Notes: generated by a model from the sequence alone, not told the origin. Counted from the first letter of the stretch, positions 49,013-58,160 are shown. The stretch is DNA of 64,000 nucleotides from Clostridia bacterium (GCA_017508975.1 JAFWQU010000003.1:1-64000); one strand, 5' to 3'. Translations and numbers: made by a program.

Positions 49013-50134
49013 TCAGTTCGCCTGTGTCAGCTCCGCCAGGGGGGTGCACTCCCGCCCGTGGGCGGCGGCGACGTTGGCGTTGGTGATGTGACCCAGATAG
49101 CAGTTGACGCCCAGCGCGATGGCGGCGGAGCGGCGGGCGGCCTCCTCCAGGCCGTACTGGGCGATCTGCAGGCCGTAGCGCAGCGTGGCGTTGGTCAGGG
49201 CGATGGTGCTCGTCCGCGGCACGGCGCCGGGCATGTTGCCCACGCAGTAGTGCACGACGCCGTCCAGGATGTAGACCGGGTCGTCGTGGGTGGTGACGTG
49301 CGAGGACTCGCCGCAGCCGCCCTGGTCGATGGCCACGTCCACGAACACCGCGCCGTCCTTCATCTCCGGCAGATACCGCGCCTTGAACAGCTTCGGCGTG
49401 GAGCCGCCGGGGATCAGCACGGAGCCGATGACCAGGTCCGCGTCCCGCAGCACGCGCTCGACGTTGGAGTCGTTGGAGACCAGCGTCTGGATGTGCGCGC
49501 CGAACATGTTGTCCAGCTCCTCCAGGCGGCGGAGGTTGATGTCGAGGATCGTGACGTTTGCGCCCATGCCGACGGCGATCTTGCAGGCGTTCATGCCGAC
49601 GGTGCCGCCGCCGAGGATCACGACGTTGGCCTTCGGGGTGCCGGGTACGCCGGCCAGCAGGATGCCCTCGCCGCCGAACTTCTTCTCCAGATACTTCGCG
49701 CCCTCCTGGATGGAGAGGCGGCCCGCGATCTGGGACATGGGGGCCAGGCAGGGCAGGGAGCCGTCGGGCTCCTGGATGGTCTCATAGGCCACGGCCTTGA
49801 CCTTCCCGCGCAGAAGCGCCTCCATCTGCTCCGGGTCCGCGGCCAGGTGCAGGTAGGTGTAGAGGATCATGCCCTCGTGGAAGAGCGGATACTCCTCCGG
49901 CAGGGGCTCCTTGACCTTGACCATCATGTCGCACAGATGCCACACGTCCGCCGCGTTGTCGATCAGCGAGGCGCCCGCGTCCACATACTCGTTGTCCGAA
50001 AAGCCGGAGCCCGCGCCGGCGCCCTTTTCCATATACACATGGTGGCCCGCCTGGATGAACGCCCGGACGCCGTCCGGCGTCAGGCCCACGCGGAATTCGT
50101 TGTTCTTGATCTCTTTCACGCAGCCGATCTTCAT
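49013..50134 (-). CDS. ald: Alanine dehydrogenase
   Basis: 373 residues, normal length. Substrate residues are in KEIKNNEFRVGLTP (Arg) and EKGAGAGSGF/VKVKEPLPEEY (Lys), with YLHLAADPE carrying the catalytic His. The NAD-binding loop is VVILGGGTVGMNA, followed by GSVLIPGGSTPKL and the catalytic Asp in VDVAIDQGGCGE. It reversibly deaminates alanine to pyruvate and ammonia. GAAGGGGGAAA precedes the ATG. Likely used in nitrogen and redox balance. Confidence 0.96.
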   Translation of the reverse strand: MKIGCVKEIKNNEFRVGLTPDGVRAFIQAGHHVYMEKGAGAGSGFSDNEYVDAGASLIDNAADVWHLCDMMVKVKEPLPEEYPLFHEGMILYTYLHLAADPEQMEALLRGKVKAVAYETIQEPDGSLPCLAPMSQIAGRLSIQEGAKYLEKKFGGEGILLAGVPGTPKANVVILGGGTVGMNACKIAVGMGANVTILDINLRRLEELDNMFGAHIQTLVSNDSNVERVLRDADLVIGSVLIPGGSTPKLFKARYLPEMKDGAVFVDVAIDQGGCGESSHVTTHDDPVYILDGVVHYCVGNMPGAVPRTSTIALTNATLRYGLQIAQYGLEEAARRSAAIALGVNCYLGHITNANVAAAHGRECTPLAELTQAN

Positions 50135-50253
50135 CTGGTTTCCCCCTTCAACTCTCTTTCGCGCGCGGCGGCGCGCTGTTCGCAGGCATTCTGTCACAAA
50201 ATGAGGCGCTTGTCAATAAATGGCTGCGGTTTTGCGGGGGAGAAGGCTGCGCT

Positions 50254-51696
50254 TCACGGGGACGTGTCCCGTTCGCAGAGGCACCAGTCATACGGCATGC
50301 GCGGGTTCCGGGCGCGCCAGGCTTCCGCCATCTCGAGGGCGCGCAGGCGGTTCCCGGGGTTCCGGATCTCCTCAAAGGCGTCGCGCACGCTGTGGAGACA
50401 GCAGGTGTGCTCCAGGGAGGTCAGGCTCTCCCAGCTGCCCGCCCCGGCGTTGTAGCGCGCGACATGGTCCCGGGCGATGATCGTGTCCACGGGCAGCCAG
50501 CAGCCGGCGGTCCAGGTGAGCAGCGCCGCCAGGGCCAGTACCGCGCAGATCCGCAGGTTCGGCCGGATGGCTCTGGCTAGGCAGGCGAGCAGCGCCAGCA
50601 GGATCATGGCCATCCCCCAGACGGTTACCAGCCGCAGTGTCGTCAGCCCGTAGGCCTGCATGTACAGGCGCATGCGGAAGAACGCGGAGGCGTCGATGAC
50701 GCCGGTCAGCACCGCCGTCAGCCCGCTGAGAAACCGCACCGCGCGGCTCTCCCGGCACAGGGAGATCGCCGGGAGAATCAGCGCCAGGGTCAGCAGCGCC
50801 AGTACCGTCAGCTGGAAAAAGCCGGAGCGCGCGTAGGCCGCGTAGCCGCCGCTCATGCGGACGCTCTCCACGCCGGCGAAGAGATAGCGGATCTGCACAT
50901 AGGCGAAGGCCGCGTAAACCAGCGCGAGCGCCGCCAGGGCCGCGCAGAAAACCGCCGGCTGCGCCGCGGGCCTGTGCAGGGGCGGCAGCTCCCGGGCGGG
51001 GCACAGCGCGGTATAGAAATGCGAGAAGAGCAGCAGCCCGGTCCCGGCGCTCAGCAGCAGCCGGAACAGCGAGCGGGAGTTGAACCGGGAGACGCCGGCC
51101 GTCAGCAGGCCGGAGAAAACGCTGTCCGCGGAGCTCAGCAGCGCGAGCGCCAGTCCTCCGGCGATCAGCCCCGCCGCGGCGGCGGCCAGCCACCGCTCCG
51201 CCCGGGCTTTTCCCATCCGCCGGGACGCCTCGCGGAAGGGCAGCTCCACCTGCGACACCAGCCCCGGCAGAAAGCGCCGCACACCCTCCAGCAGACCCTC
51301 CCCGCTCAGCGGCGGGAACGTCCGCCGGCCGGTCAGCGTGGTAAGCGCCTGCGCCGTCAGCAGGATCAGGACCGGGAGGCTCAGCAGGCGCAGCGTGTCG
51401 TTCGCGTGCACCGCGTAGGTCCCGGACAGCGCCGCCGAGAGCGCCAGGAGACCCCAGCCCATCGCGTTTCCGCGCACCGGGCGCAGGCTGCTCCGCCGCA
51501 TGCCCAGGACCACCGCGGTCAGGACAGCGTGGCTGACCGTGATGCCGATGCCCGGCGCGTGAAACGACGTCAGCGGGTCGCGCAGGAACCAGAACGTCGC
51601 CGCGGACAGCAGCGCGGCCGCCAGCAGGACCGGCCAGCCGCGCAGCGCCTCCGGGGTCTGCGGGAGCTGCGGGGTTTTCTCACGTGTTTCTTCCAT
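50254..51696 (-). CDS. DUF4173-like polytopic membrane protein
   Basis: 480 residues with about 11-12 hydrophobic segments. It has the hallmark RMSGGYAAYARSGFFQLTVL block and CRESRAVRFLSGLTAVL seen in DUF4173/DUF4153 proteins, and a soluble C-terminus of ~90 residues (TSLEHTCCLHSVRDAFEEI). Function unknown; some relatives sit in signalling operons. GAGGATCATGG lies before the ATG. Divergent from the flavinylation operon. Confidence 0.8.
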   Translation of the reverse strand: MEETREKTPQLPQTPEALRGWPVLLAAALLSAATFWFLRDPLTSFHAPGIGITVSHAVLTAVVLGMRRSSLRPVRGNAMGWGLLALSAALSGTYAVHANDTLRLLSLPVLILLTAQALTTLTGRRTFPPLSGEGLLEGVRRFLPGLVSQVELPFREASRRMGKARAERWLAAAAAGLIAGGLALALLSSADSVFSGLLTAGVSRFNSRSLFRLLLSAGTGLLLFSHFYTALCPARELPPLHRPAAQPAVFCAALAALALVYAAFAYVQIRYLFAGVESVRMSGGYAAYARSGFFQLTVLALLTLALILPAISLCRESRAVRFLSGLTAVLTGVIDASAFFRMRLYMQAYGLTTLRLVTVWGMAMILLALLACLARAIRPNLRICAVLALAALLTWTAGCWLPVDTIIARDHVARYNAGAGSWESLTSLEHTCCLHSVRDAFEEIRNPGNRLRALEMAEAWRARNPRMPYDWCLCERDTSP

Positions 51697-51747
51697 ACTC
51701 CATGATCCTCCTCGGAAACCGGAAGAACTCCGGTGTTTTTCGGGATC

Positions 51748-51776
51748 AGGATAGCACGGCCGTTCTGTTTTGTCAA
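51748..51776 (-). promoter_or_regulatory. Promoter of the DUF4173-like gene
   Basis: Minus-strand TTGACA, 17-base spacer, TATCCT. Confidence 0.7.
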
Positions 51777-51784
51777 CAAAAATT

Positions 51785-51799
51785 TATCGAATAACGATA
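51785..51799. promoter_or_regulatory. Palindrome TATCG-n5-CGATA, candidate operator
   Basis: TATCGAATAACGATA sits between the two divergent promoters, nine bases upstream of the DUF4173 gene's -35 and ~48 upstream of the flavinylation -35. A dimeric regulator could control both. Confidence 0.4.
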
Positions 51800-51846
51800 G
51801 AATTTTACCGTTGTGCGGTTTGATCCGTCCGGGCGAGCGCTGTGCC

Positions 51847-51875
51847 TTGCGAAACGGGCGCGCATGTGTTATAAT
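51847..51875 (+). promoter_or_regulatory. Promoter of the flavinylation operon
   Basis: TTGCGA, 17-base spacer, TATAAT, with GAGGA just ahead of the first ATG. Confidence 0.7.
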
Positions 51876-51921
51876 GAGGCAGAATCTTTCTGAAGGAATA
51901 CTTTTTGCGCGAGGAAATCGC

Positions 51922-52284
51922 ATGAGGAAAGGGATTGTCTGGGCGCTGATCGCGGCGGTCGCGCTCTGCGCGGCGGCGCTGCTGTTCTTCCGGGGAAAGC
52001 CGGCGGCGGCCGGGGACACCGTCGTCGTCACGGTGGACGGCCGGGAATACGCCCGGGTGCCCGTGGGCCAGCGGCAGCTGATTACCGTCCGCCAGGACAA
52101 CGGCGCGGAGAACGTGATTGAGATCACGGCGCGGGGCGCGGTGATGCGCTCCTCGACCTGTGAAAACCAGCTGTGCGTTCACATGGGCGAGGTCACGCTG
52201 GACAACTGGGAATACCGGCCGAACGGGGCCTTCATCATCTGCCTGCCCAACCGGGTGAGCGTGGAATTGGCGGTGAGTGAGTGA
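51922..52284 (+). CDS. NusG-II-domain extracytoplasmic protein
   Basis: 120 residues: one membrane/signal helix (~4-24), then a small beta domain with VDGREYARVPV, and STCENQLCVHMG followed by AFIICLPNRVSVEL. This is the NusG domain II-like family with a C-x4-C pair and CLPN block often encoded beside Rnf and flavinylation genes. The pair may bind metal or form a disulfide. Start chosen for GAGGA just upstream; a longer frame has none. The stop overlaps the apbE start by four bases. Confidence 0.85.
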   Translation: MRKGIVWALIAAVALCAAALLFFRGKPAAAGDTVVVTVDGREYARVPVGQRQLITVRQDNGAENVIEITARGAVMRSSTCENQLCVHMGEVTLDNWEYRPNGAFIICLPNRVSVELAVSE

Positions 52285-53270
52285 GAAAGAGAGTCCTTGC
52301 CGCGCTGCTGGCGCTGCTGCTGGGCGTGGCCGCAGCGGGGCGCCCGGCGCACGCGGAGAAAACCAGCGGCGTGGGGTACTATTTCGACACGGTGATTACC
52401 CTGACGCTCTATGACGCGGAGCCCGGGCTGTTGGACGAGCTCTGGGCGATGTGCAAAGGATACGAGGAGCTGCTGAGCAAGACCGTCGAGGGCAGCGACG
52501 TAGACCGGATCAACCGCGCGGAGGGCGTGCCGGTGGCCGTCTCGGCGGAGACGATGGAGATCCTGCGCACGGCGCGCGCGGTCCACGACGCGTCGGGCGG
52601 CGCCTTCAGCATCACCCTGGCGCCGGTCATCGCGCTGTGGGACTTCACCGGCGGCACGAACCGCATGCCCACGGAGCAGGAGCTCGCGGAGACGCTCCCC
52701 CTGGTGGACGACAGCCGCATCGTGCTGGGTGACGACGGGACCGTGACGCTCCCGGCGGGGATGCAGATCGACCTGGGCGGCATCGCGAAGGGCTATATCG
52801 CCGACAAAGGCGCCGCGCTGGCCCGTGGCCGCTGCACCGGCGCGGTTCTCAACTTCGGCGGCAATGTCTACACCGTGGGCAGGAAGCCGGACGGCTCCGG
52901 CTTCAACGTCGGCATCCGCGACCCCCAGGGTCCGGAGGGCAGCAGCAAATATGTGCTGCGCACCCAGGACGGCACGGTGGTCACCAGCGGCATCTACGAA
53001 CGGTACTTTGAACTGGACAGCGTGCGGTATCACCACATCCTCGACCCCAAGACCGGCGTCTCGTCCATGTCGGACCTGGCGAGCGCCACCGTGGTCTGCG
53101 GGAGCAGCATGCTGGCGGACGCCGTGGCCACGGCCTGCATTGTCCTGGGCTGCCGGGACGCTCTGGTTCTGCTCAACAGCCTGGAGCTGGACGGGCTGCT
53201 GATTACCCGTGACGGCGAAGCCTATGTCACTCCGGACTTTATCGAGAAATGGCAACTGCGCTCAGTGTGA
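52281..53270 (+). CDS. apbE: ApbE, FAD:protein FMN transferase (exported)
   Basis: 329 residues. GTG start overlapping the upstream stop. Signal peptide MRKRVLAALLALLLG ending PAHAEK; no lipobox cysteine. Family blocks: YYFDTVITLTLYD, FSITLAPVIALWDF, IDLGGIAKGYIADKGA, LNFGGNVYTVG and YHHILDPKTGVSS (metal-binding Asp). ApbE moves FMN from FAD to a threonine of the [S/T/A]GAT motif outside the membrane. The gene just downstream encodes a protein with eleven such motifs, the obvious substrate. Confidence 0.95.
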   Translation: MRKRVLAALLALLLGVAAAGRPAHAEKTSGVGYYFDTVITLTLYDAEPGLLDELWAMCKGYEELLSKTVEGSDVDRINRAEGVPVAVSAETMEILRTARAVHDASGGAFSITLAPVIALWDFTGGTNRMPTEQELAETLPLVDDSRIVLGDDGTVTLPAGMQIDLGGIAKGYIADKGAALARGRCTGAVLNFGGNVYTVGRKPDGSGFNVGIRDPQGPEGSSKYVLRTQDGTVVTSGIYERYFELDSVRYHHILDPKTGVSSMSDLASATVVCGSSMLADAVATACIVLGCRDALVLLNSLELDGLLITRDGEAYVTPDFIEKWQLRSV

Positions 53271-53301
53271 GCGGGCATCACGACCGAGAGGAGCACACAT
53301 C

Positions 53302-56300
53302 ATGGAAAACAAGCAGAAGAAATCCCTGCCCCCGTTTGTGATTCTGGGGATCATCGCTCTGGTGGCCGCGCTGGCGCTGGCGGTGACCAACGCCATCACG
53401 GAGGGCCCGATCCAGGCCCGCCGTCAGCAGCAGCTCCAGGAGGCTTTCTCCGCCGTGCTGCCGGCAGACGCCTATGAGAGTCTGTCCACCAGCGGCCATG
53501 ACAGCGTGAGCAACCTCGTCCGGGCCAAGGACGCGAGCGGCAATACGCTCGGCTACTGCGTGCAGGCCTCCGCGCAGGGCTATGGCGGCCCCGTGGCGGT
53601 CACCCTGGGCGTGGACCCCGACGGCAGGGTCATCGGCTCCGTCATCGGCGACGGCAGCTTCCAGGAGACGGACGGCTTCGGCAAGCGCTGGCTGCAGGAG
53701 CAGAACGTCGAGAAGCTCTTAGGGCTCGACGCGGTGCAGGGCGGCGCCTTTGAGGCACTCTCCGGCGCGACGCGGACCTCCAACGCGGTCCTGGCCGCCA
53801 CCAACAGCGCCCTCAAGTGTGTCTCCGAGGCCGCGCTCGGGAAGGAGCAGACCGGCACGGTCGTCTTCGGCGCGCCGGTTGCGCTCGCGGCCGCCGGCGG
53901 CGAGGAGGCCTCCGGCGCCGCGCCGAACGCGGTGCTGGTCGGCGAGGCCGAGGGCTTCGGCGGCGAGAAGATCTCTGTCCGCGCGAAGCTCGACGCCGAG
54001 GCGAAAATCGAGTCGCTGACCGTGGACGCCTCCACGCAGACGCCCGGCATCGGCCAGCGCTGCGCTGACGCGGAGTTCACGGATCAGTTCATCGGCAAGG
54101 CCATCCCCCTGACCCTCGGCGAGGATGTGGACGCGCTCTCCGGCGCGACCGTCACCTCCACGGCCGTCGTGACCGCACTCAACGGCGCGCAGGCGGAGAG
54201 CCCCTGGAAGCCCGGCGCCACCCTCGAGGGCCGTGCGGTGGGCTTCGGCGACGGGGAGGTTGTCGTCCGGGTGACCCTGGACGGCGAGGCAAAGATCGAG
54301 ACCGTCCGCGTGGACGCCGCCTCGCAGACGCCCGGCATCGGCCAGCGCTGTGCCGACGCGGAGTTCACCGACCAGCTGATCGGCAAGGCCGCCCCCCTGA
54401 CCCTCGGCGAGAACGTGGAAGCGCTCTCCGGCGCGACCGTCACCTCCACCGCGGTGGTGGAGGCCCTCAACGGCGCGGCCGCGGTGGATACCGGCGCGGA
54501 AGTGCTCACCGAGATCTACGCGGATGAGAGCGGCAGCGTGGGCGTCAACGAGCAGGGCGCCGCGAAGCTGACCCCGAACGAGAATTATTCCGGCACCGTG
54601 ACCGTGGCCTACACCGTCGAGAACGGCAAGGTCGTCGCCGCGGGCGCCCCCGAACCGGCCCCCGCGGCGGAGGCCGCGGTGGAGGCGGCCGTCGAAACCG
54701 CCGGGGCCGCCGGGCTGACCAGGACGCAGACCGTGCCGCCGCTGTACAACGGCTCCCCCGACACCGAGATCACGGTCACGGTCGAGGCGGACGCCGAGGG
54801 CGCGATCACCGCGCTGACCATGGACCTCTCCAGCCAGACCCCCGGCTTCGGCCAGAAGTGCGCGGACGCGTCCTTCGTTGACCAGTTCATCGGCAAGAAG
54901 GCACCCCTGGCGCTGGGTGAGGACATCGACGCCGTCGCCGGCGCAACCATCACCAGCCAGGCCATCGTGGACGCCGTGAACGAACTGCTGAGCGCTGCCC
55001 CGGCGGCAGCTGAGGCGGCCCCTGCGGAGGAAACCGCCGGAAAGACCGTCACCCAGACAGTCCCGCCGCTCTACGACGGCTCCCCCGACACCGAGATCAC
55101 GGTCACGGTCGGGGCGGACGCCGAGGGCGCGATCACCGCGCTGACCATGGACCTCTCCAGCCAGACCCCCGGCTTCGGCCAGAAGTGCGCGGACGCGTCC
55201 TTCATTGACCAGTTCATCGGCAAGAAAGCGCCTCTCGCGCTGGGTGAGAACATCGACGCCATCGCGGGTGCCACCATCACCAGTCAGGCCATCGTGGACG
55301 CCGTGAACACGGCCCTGGCCGCGGAAGCGCCCGCCGCGGAGGAGCCCGCTGTCGAGGAGACTCCCGCCGAGGCGCCCGCCGTGGAGGAGACCCCCGCGGA
55401 GGAGCCCACTGTCGAGGAGACTCCCGCGGAGGCGCCTGCCGCCGTGGAGGAAGCCCCCGTCGAGGAGCCGTCCGCTGAGCGGGTTCCCGCCGAGCGCGGC
55501 GCCGGCACCTGGGAGGCCTACACGAAGGTTGCGCCGTTCATGTACGGCATGGACGGAACCCGGATCGGCGTGAAGGTGACCACGGACGAAGCAAATACCA
55601 TCACCGCGCTGGAGGTGGACGCCGCCAGCCAGACTGCCGGCCTCGGCAGCAAGTGCGCGGAGCCCGCGTTCACGGAACAGTTTATCGGAAAGAGGGCCCC
55701 GGTGGCGCTGGGCGAGGGCATTGACGCCGTCACCGGCGCGACCATGACCAGCCAGGCGGTCGTCGACGCCGTCAACACGGCGCTGACCGTGACGCCCGCG
55801 GAGAAGGCTGCGCTGGAAGCCGCCGCTGCCGCCGCTGCGGAGCCCGCTGCAGAGGAAGAACCCGCCGCCGAGGCGCCCGCTGTGGAGCTGGTCTCCGCCA
55901 AGAAGGGCGCCGGCACCTGGGAGGCCTACACGAAGGTCGCGCCGTTCATGTACGGCATGGACGGAACCCGGATCGCCGTGAAGGTGACCACGGACGCCGA
56001 GAACACCATCACCGCGATCGAGGTGAACGCGGACAGCCAGACCGCGGGTCTGGGCAGCAAGTGCGCGGAGCCCGCGTTCACAGAGCAGTTCATCGGGAAG
56101 AAAGCCCCGGTGGCGCTGGGTGAGGGCATTGACGCCGTCACCGGCGCGACCATGACCAGCCAGGCGGTCGTTGACGCCGTCAACTCCGTCCTGGCCATGA
56201 CGCCCGAGGAGAAGGCCGCCGCCGAGGCTGCCGCGGCTGTCACCGAGGAGCCCGCCGCGGAAGAGGAACCCGCCGCCGAGGCGCCCGCTGTGGAGCTGGT

Positions 56301-57795
56301 CTCCGCCGAGAAGGGCGCCGGTACCTGGGAGGCCTACACGAAGGTCGCGCCGTTCATGTACGGCATGGACGGAACCCGGATCGGCGTGAAGGTGACCACG
56401 GACGAAACAAATACCATCACCGCGCTGGAGGTGGACGCCGCCAGCCAGACCGCCGGTCTGGGCAGCAAGTGCGCGGAGCTCGCGTTCACGGAACAGTTCA
56501 TCGGGAAGAAGGCCCCGGTGGCGCTGGGCGAGGGCATTGACGCCGTCACCGGCGCGACCCTGACCAGCCAGGCGGTCGTCGACGCCGTGAACTCGGTGCT
56601 GGCCATGACGCCTGAGGAAAAGGCCGCCGCCGAGGCTGCCGCGGCTGTCGCCGGGGAGCCTGCCGCAGAGGAAGAGCCCGCCGCCGCGGCGCCGGCCGCG
56701 GTGCTGAAGCCGGCCGACGTGGGCGCCGGCACCTGGGACGCCGCCGCAAAGGTCGTGCCGTTCATGTTCGGCATGTCCGAGACCGAGATCACCGTGAAGG
56801 TCACCACGGACGCGGAGAACACGGTCACCGCCCTGGAGGTGAACGCGGGCAGCCAGACGGAGGCCCTTGGCGGCAAGTGCGCGGAGCCCGCCTTCACGGA
56901 GCAGTTCATCGGCAAGAAAGCTCCCTTCGTGCTGGGCGAAAATATTGACGCTGTCGCCGGCGCGACCCTGACCAGCCAGGCGGTCGTGGACGCCGTCAAC
57001 TCTGTGCTGACCACGGCGGAAGCCGCGGAGGAGGCCCCGGTGGAAGAACCCGCCGTGGAGGAAGCCCCGGCGGAGGAGCCGGTCGTTGAGGAAGCTCCGG
57101 TGGAAGAACCCGCTGTCGAGGAGGCCCCCGCGGAGGCGCTCGCAGCCGCTCCGCTGAGCCTGACCCAGACCGTCCCGCCGCTCTATAACGGCTCCCCCGA
57201 CACCGAGATCACCGTGACGGTCGAGGCAGACGCCGAGGGCGCGATCACCGCGCTGACTATGGACCTCTCCAGCCAGACCCCCGGCTTCGGCCAGAAGTGC
57301 GCGGACGCGTCCTTCATCGACCAGTTCATCGGCAAGAAGGCGCCTCTGGCGCTGGGTGAGAACATCGACGCCATTGCGGGTGCCACCATCACCAGCCAGG
57401 CGATTGTGGACGCGGTGAACACCCTGCTGGCCGCGCCCGCCGGTGAGGAAGTGCCTGCGGAGGCGCCTGCCGCCGCTCCGCTGAGCCTGACCCAGACGGT
57501 CCCGCCGCTCTATAACGGCTCCCCCGACACCGAGATCACCGTGACGGTCGAGGCGGACGCCGAGGGCGCGATCACCGCTCTGACGCTGGATCTCGCCAGC
57601 CAGACCCCCGGCTTCGGCCAGAAGTGCGCGGATGCGTCCTTCATCGACCAGTTCATCGGCAAGAAGGCGCCTCTGGCGCTGGGTGAGAATATCGACGCCA
57701 TCGCGGGTGCCACCATCACCAGCCAGGCGATTGTGGACGCGGTGAACACCCTGCTGGCCGCGCCTGCGGCTGAGGAAGCAGCCCCCGCGGCGTAA
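53302..57795 (+). CDS. Multi-flavin carrier with eleven FMN-binding domains
   Basis: 1,497 residues from the ATG at 53302 after GAGAGGAG. Membrane helix at ~11-30, then an RnfG-like first domain and ten further FMN_bind domains separated by Ala/Pro/Glu linkers. Predicted FMN threonines: 157, 283, 379, 549, 658, 814, 950, 1086, 1222, 1362, 1471, each in [S/T/A]GAT-x-TS. Domains 2-11 share a QTPG/QTAG-type block followed by a cysteine (GQKCAD, GSKCAE, GGKCAE); domain 1 has none there. Domains 6-9 are spaced by exactly 136 residues, so they arose by tandem duplication. Multi-flavinylated extracytoplasmic electron carriers of this kind have been described in bacteria. Upstream ApbE would load it; no Rnf or Nqr genes are in the window. 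Confidence 0.92.
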   Translation: MENKQKKSLPPFVILGIIALVAALALAVTNAITEGPIQARRQQQLQEAFSAVLPADAYESLSTSGHDSVSNLVRAKDASGNTLGYCVQASAQGYGGPVAVTLGVDPDGRVIGSVIGDGSFQETDGFGKRWLQEQNVEKLLGLDAVQGGAFEALSGATRTSNAVLAATNSALKCVSEAALGKEQTGTVVFGAPVALAAAGGEEASGAAPNAVLVGEAEGFGGEKISVRAKLDAEAKIESLTVDASTQTPGIGQRCADAEFTDQFIGKAIPLTLGEDVDALSGATVTSTAVVTALNGAQAESPWKPGATLEGRAVGFGDGEVVVRVTLDGEAKIETVRVDAASQTPGIGQRCADAEFTDQLIGKAAPLTLGENVEALSGATVTSTAVVEALNGAAAVDTGAEVLTEIYADESGSVGVNEQGAAKLTPNENYSGTVTVAYTVENGKVVAAGAPEPAPAAEAAVEAAVETAGAAGLTRTQTVPPLYNGSPDTEITVTVEADAEGAITALTMDLSSQTPGFGQKCADASFVDQFIGKKAPLALGEDIDAVAGATITSQAIVDAVNELLSAAPAAAEAAPAEETAGKTVTQTVPPLYDGSPDTEITVTVGADAEGAITALTMDLSSQTPGFGQKCADASFIDQFIGKKAPLALGENIDAIAGATITSQAIVDAVNTALAAEAPAAEEPAVEETPAEAPAVEETPAEEPTVEETPAEAPAAVEEAPVEEPSAERVPAERGAGTWEAYTKVAPFMYGMDGTRIGVKVTTDEANTITALEVDAASQTAGLGSKCAEPAFTEQFIGKRAPVALGEGIDAVTGATMTSQAVVDAVNTALTVTPAEKAALEAAAAAAAEPAAEEEPAAEAPAVELVSAKKGAGTWEAYTKVAPFMYGMDGTRIAVKVTTDAENTITAIEVNADSQTAGLGSKCAEPAFTEQFIGKKAPVALGEGIDAVTGATMTSQAVVDAVNSVLAMTPEEKAAAEAAAAVTEEPAAEEEPAAEAPAVELVSAEKGAGTWEAYTKVAPFMYGMDGTRIGVKVTTDETNTITALEVDAASQTAGLGSKCAELAFTEQFIGKKAPVALGEGIDAVTGATLTSQAVVDAVNSVLAMTPEEKAAAEAAAAVAGEPAAEEEPAAAAPAAVLKPADVGAGTWDAAAKVVPFMFGMSETEITVKVTTDAENTVTALEVNAGSQTEALGGKCAEPAFTEQFIGKKAPFVLGENIDAVAGATLTSQAVVDAVNSVLTTAEAAEEAPVEEPAVEEAPAEEPVVEEAPVEEPAVEEAPAEALAAAPLSLTQTVPPLYNGSPDTEITVTVEADAEGAITALTMDLSSQTPGFGQKCADASFIDQFIGKKAPLALGENIDAIAGATITSQAIVDAVNTLLAAPAGEEVPAEAPAAAPLSLTQTVPPLYNGSPDTEITVTVEADAEGAITALTLDLASQTPGFGQKCADASFIDQFIGKKAPLALGENIDAIAGATITSQAIVDAVNTLLAAPAAEEAAPAA

Positions 57796-57801
57796 CAAAA
57801 G

Positions 57802-57834
57802 AAACAGCTTCCGGGTCCTCTGGAAGCTGTTTTC
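57802..57834 (+). terminator. Flavinylation operon terminator
   Basis: Stem AAACAGCTTCC/GGAAGCTGTTT followed by TCC, seven bases after the stop. Confidence 0.85.
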
Positions 57835-57836
57835 CT

Positions 57837-57889
57837 AATTCGGAAGAGGGTTTTCCAATTCGGAATGATGAATTCGGAATGCGGAATTG
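57837..57889 (+). repeat. AATTCGGAAT tract
   Basis: Three near copies of AATTCGGAATG(C/A)GGAATT-type sequence; the same tract occurs near 28760, 35125, 42529, 42822 and 58118. Confidence 0.7.
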
Positions 57890-57928
57890 ATATGCTGATT
57901 CACTTCTGGAATGTGAGAGTTTCTTGAA

Positions 57929-58138
57929 GAGATTTCGCGCCTGCGGGCGCGACCAGGTCCGCAGCCGGACTGGCGGCTTTCCGATCGCCCTGGACCTTCG
58001 GCAGCATCCACTTTTGGAGGCATGGGGACAGCAGCAGAAAGGCCGCGTGCCTTCTCCCCTCCCTCGGCAGGGAGGGGTCGGGGGAGGGTTTCCCGCAGCA
58101 CAATATTATTCCGATTTCTGAATTCCGCATTCCGAACT
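57929..58138 (-). repeat. Composite repeat unit, copy 13
   Basis: GATTTCGCGCC-TGCG-GGCGCG, long first hairpin, CCTTCGGCAGCATCCACTTT, GGAGGCATGGGGACAGCAGC, CCTCCCTCGGCAGGGAGG hairpin, then TTCTGAATTCCGCATTCCG. It is the same unit as 42529-42706, inverted. Nothing else is seen in the 57796-58160 gap. Confidence 0.9.
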
Positions 58139-58160
58139 GACCAAGTAGAGGAGGGTTTCC

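Noticed and set aside
53719-57798. A 1,359-codon antisense open frame over the flavin gene
   Set aside because: It mirrors the FMN_bind repeats, is Gly/Arg/His-rich without domains, and has no ribosome site. The high G+C and repeat periodicity keep it open.
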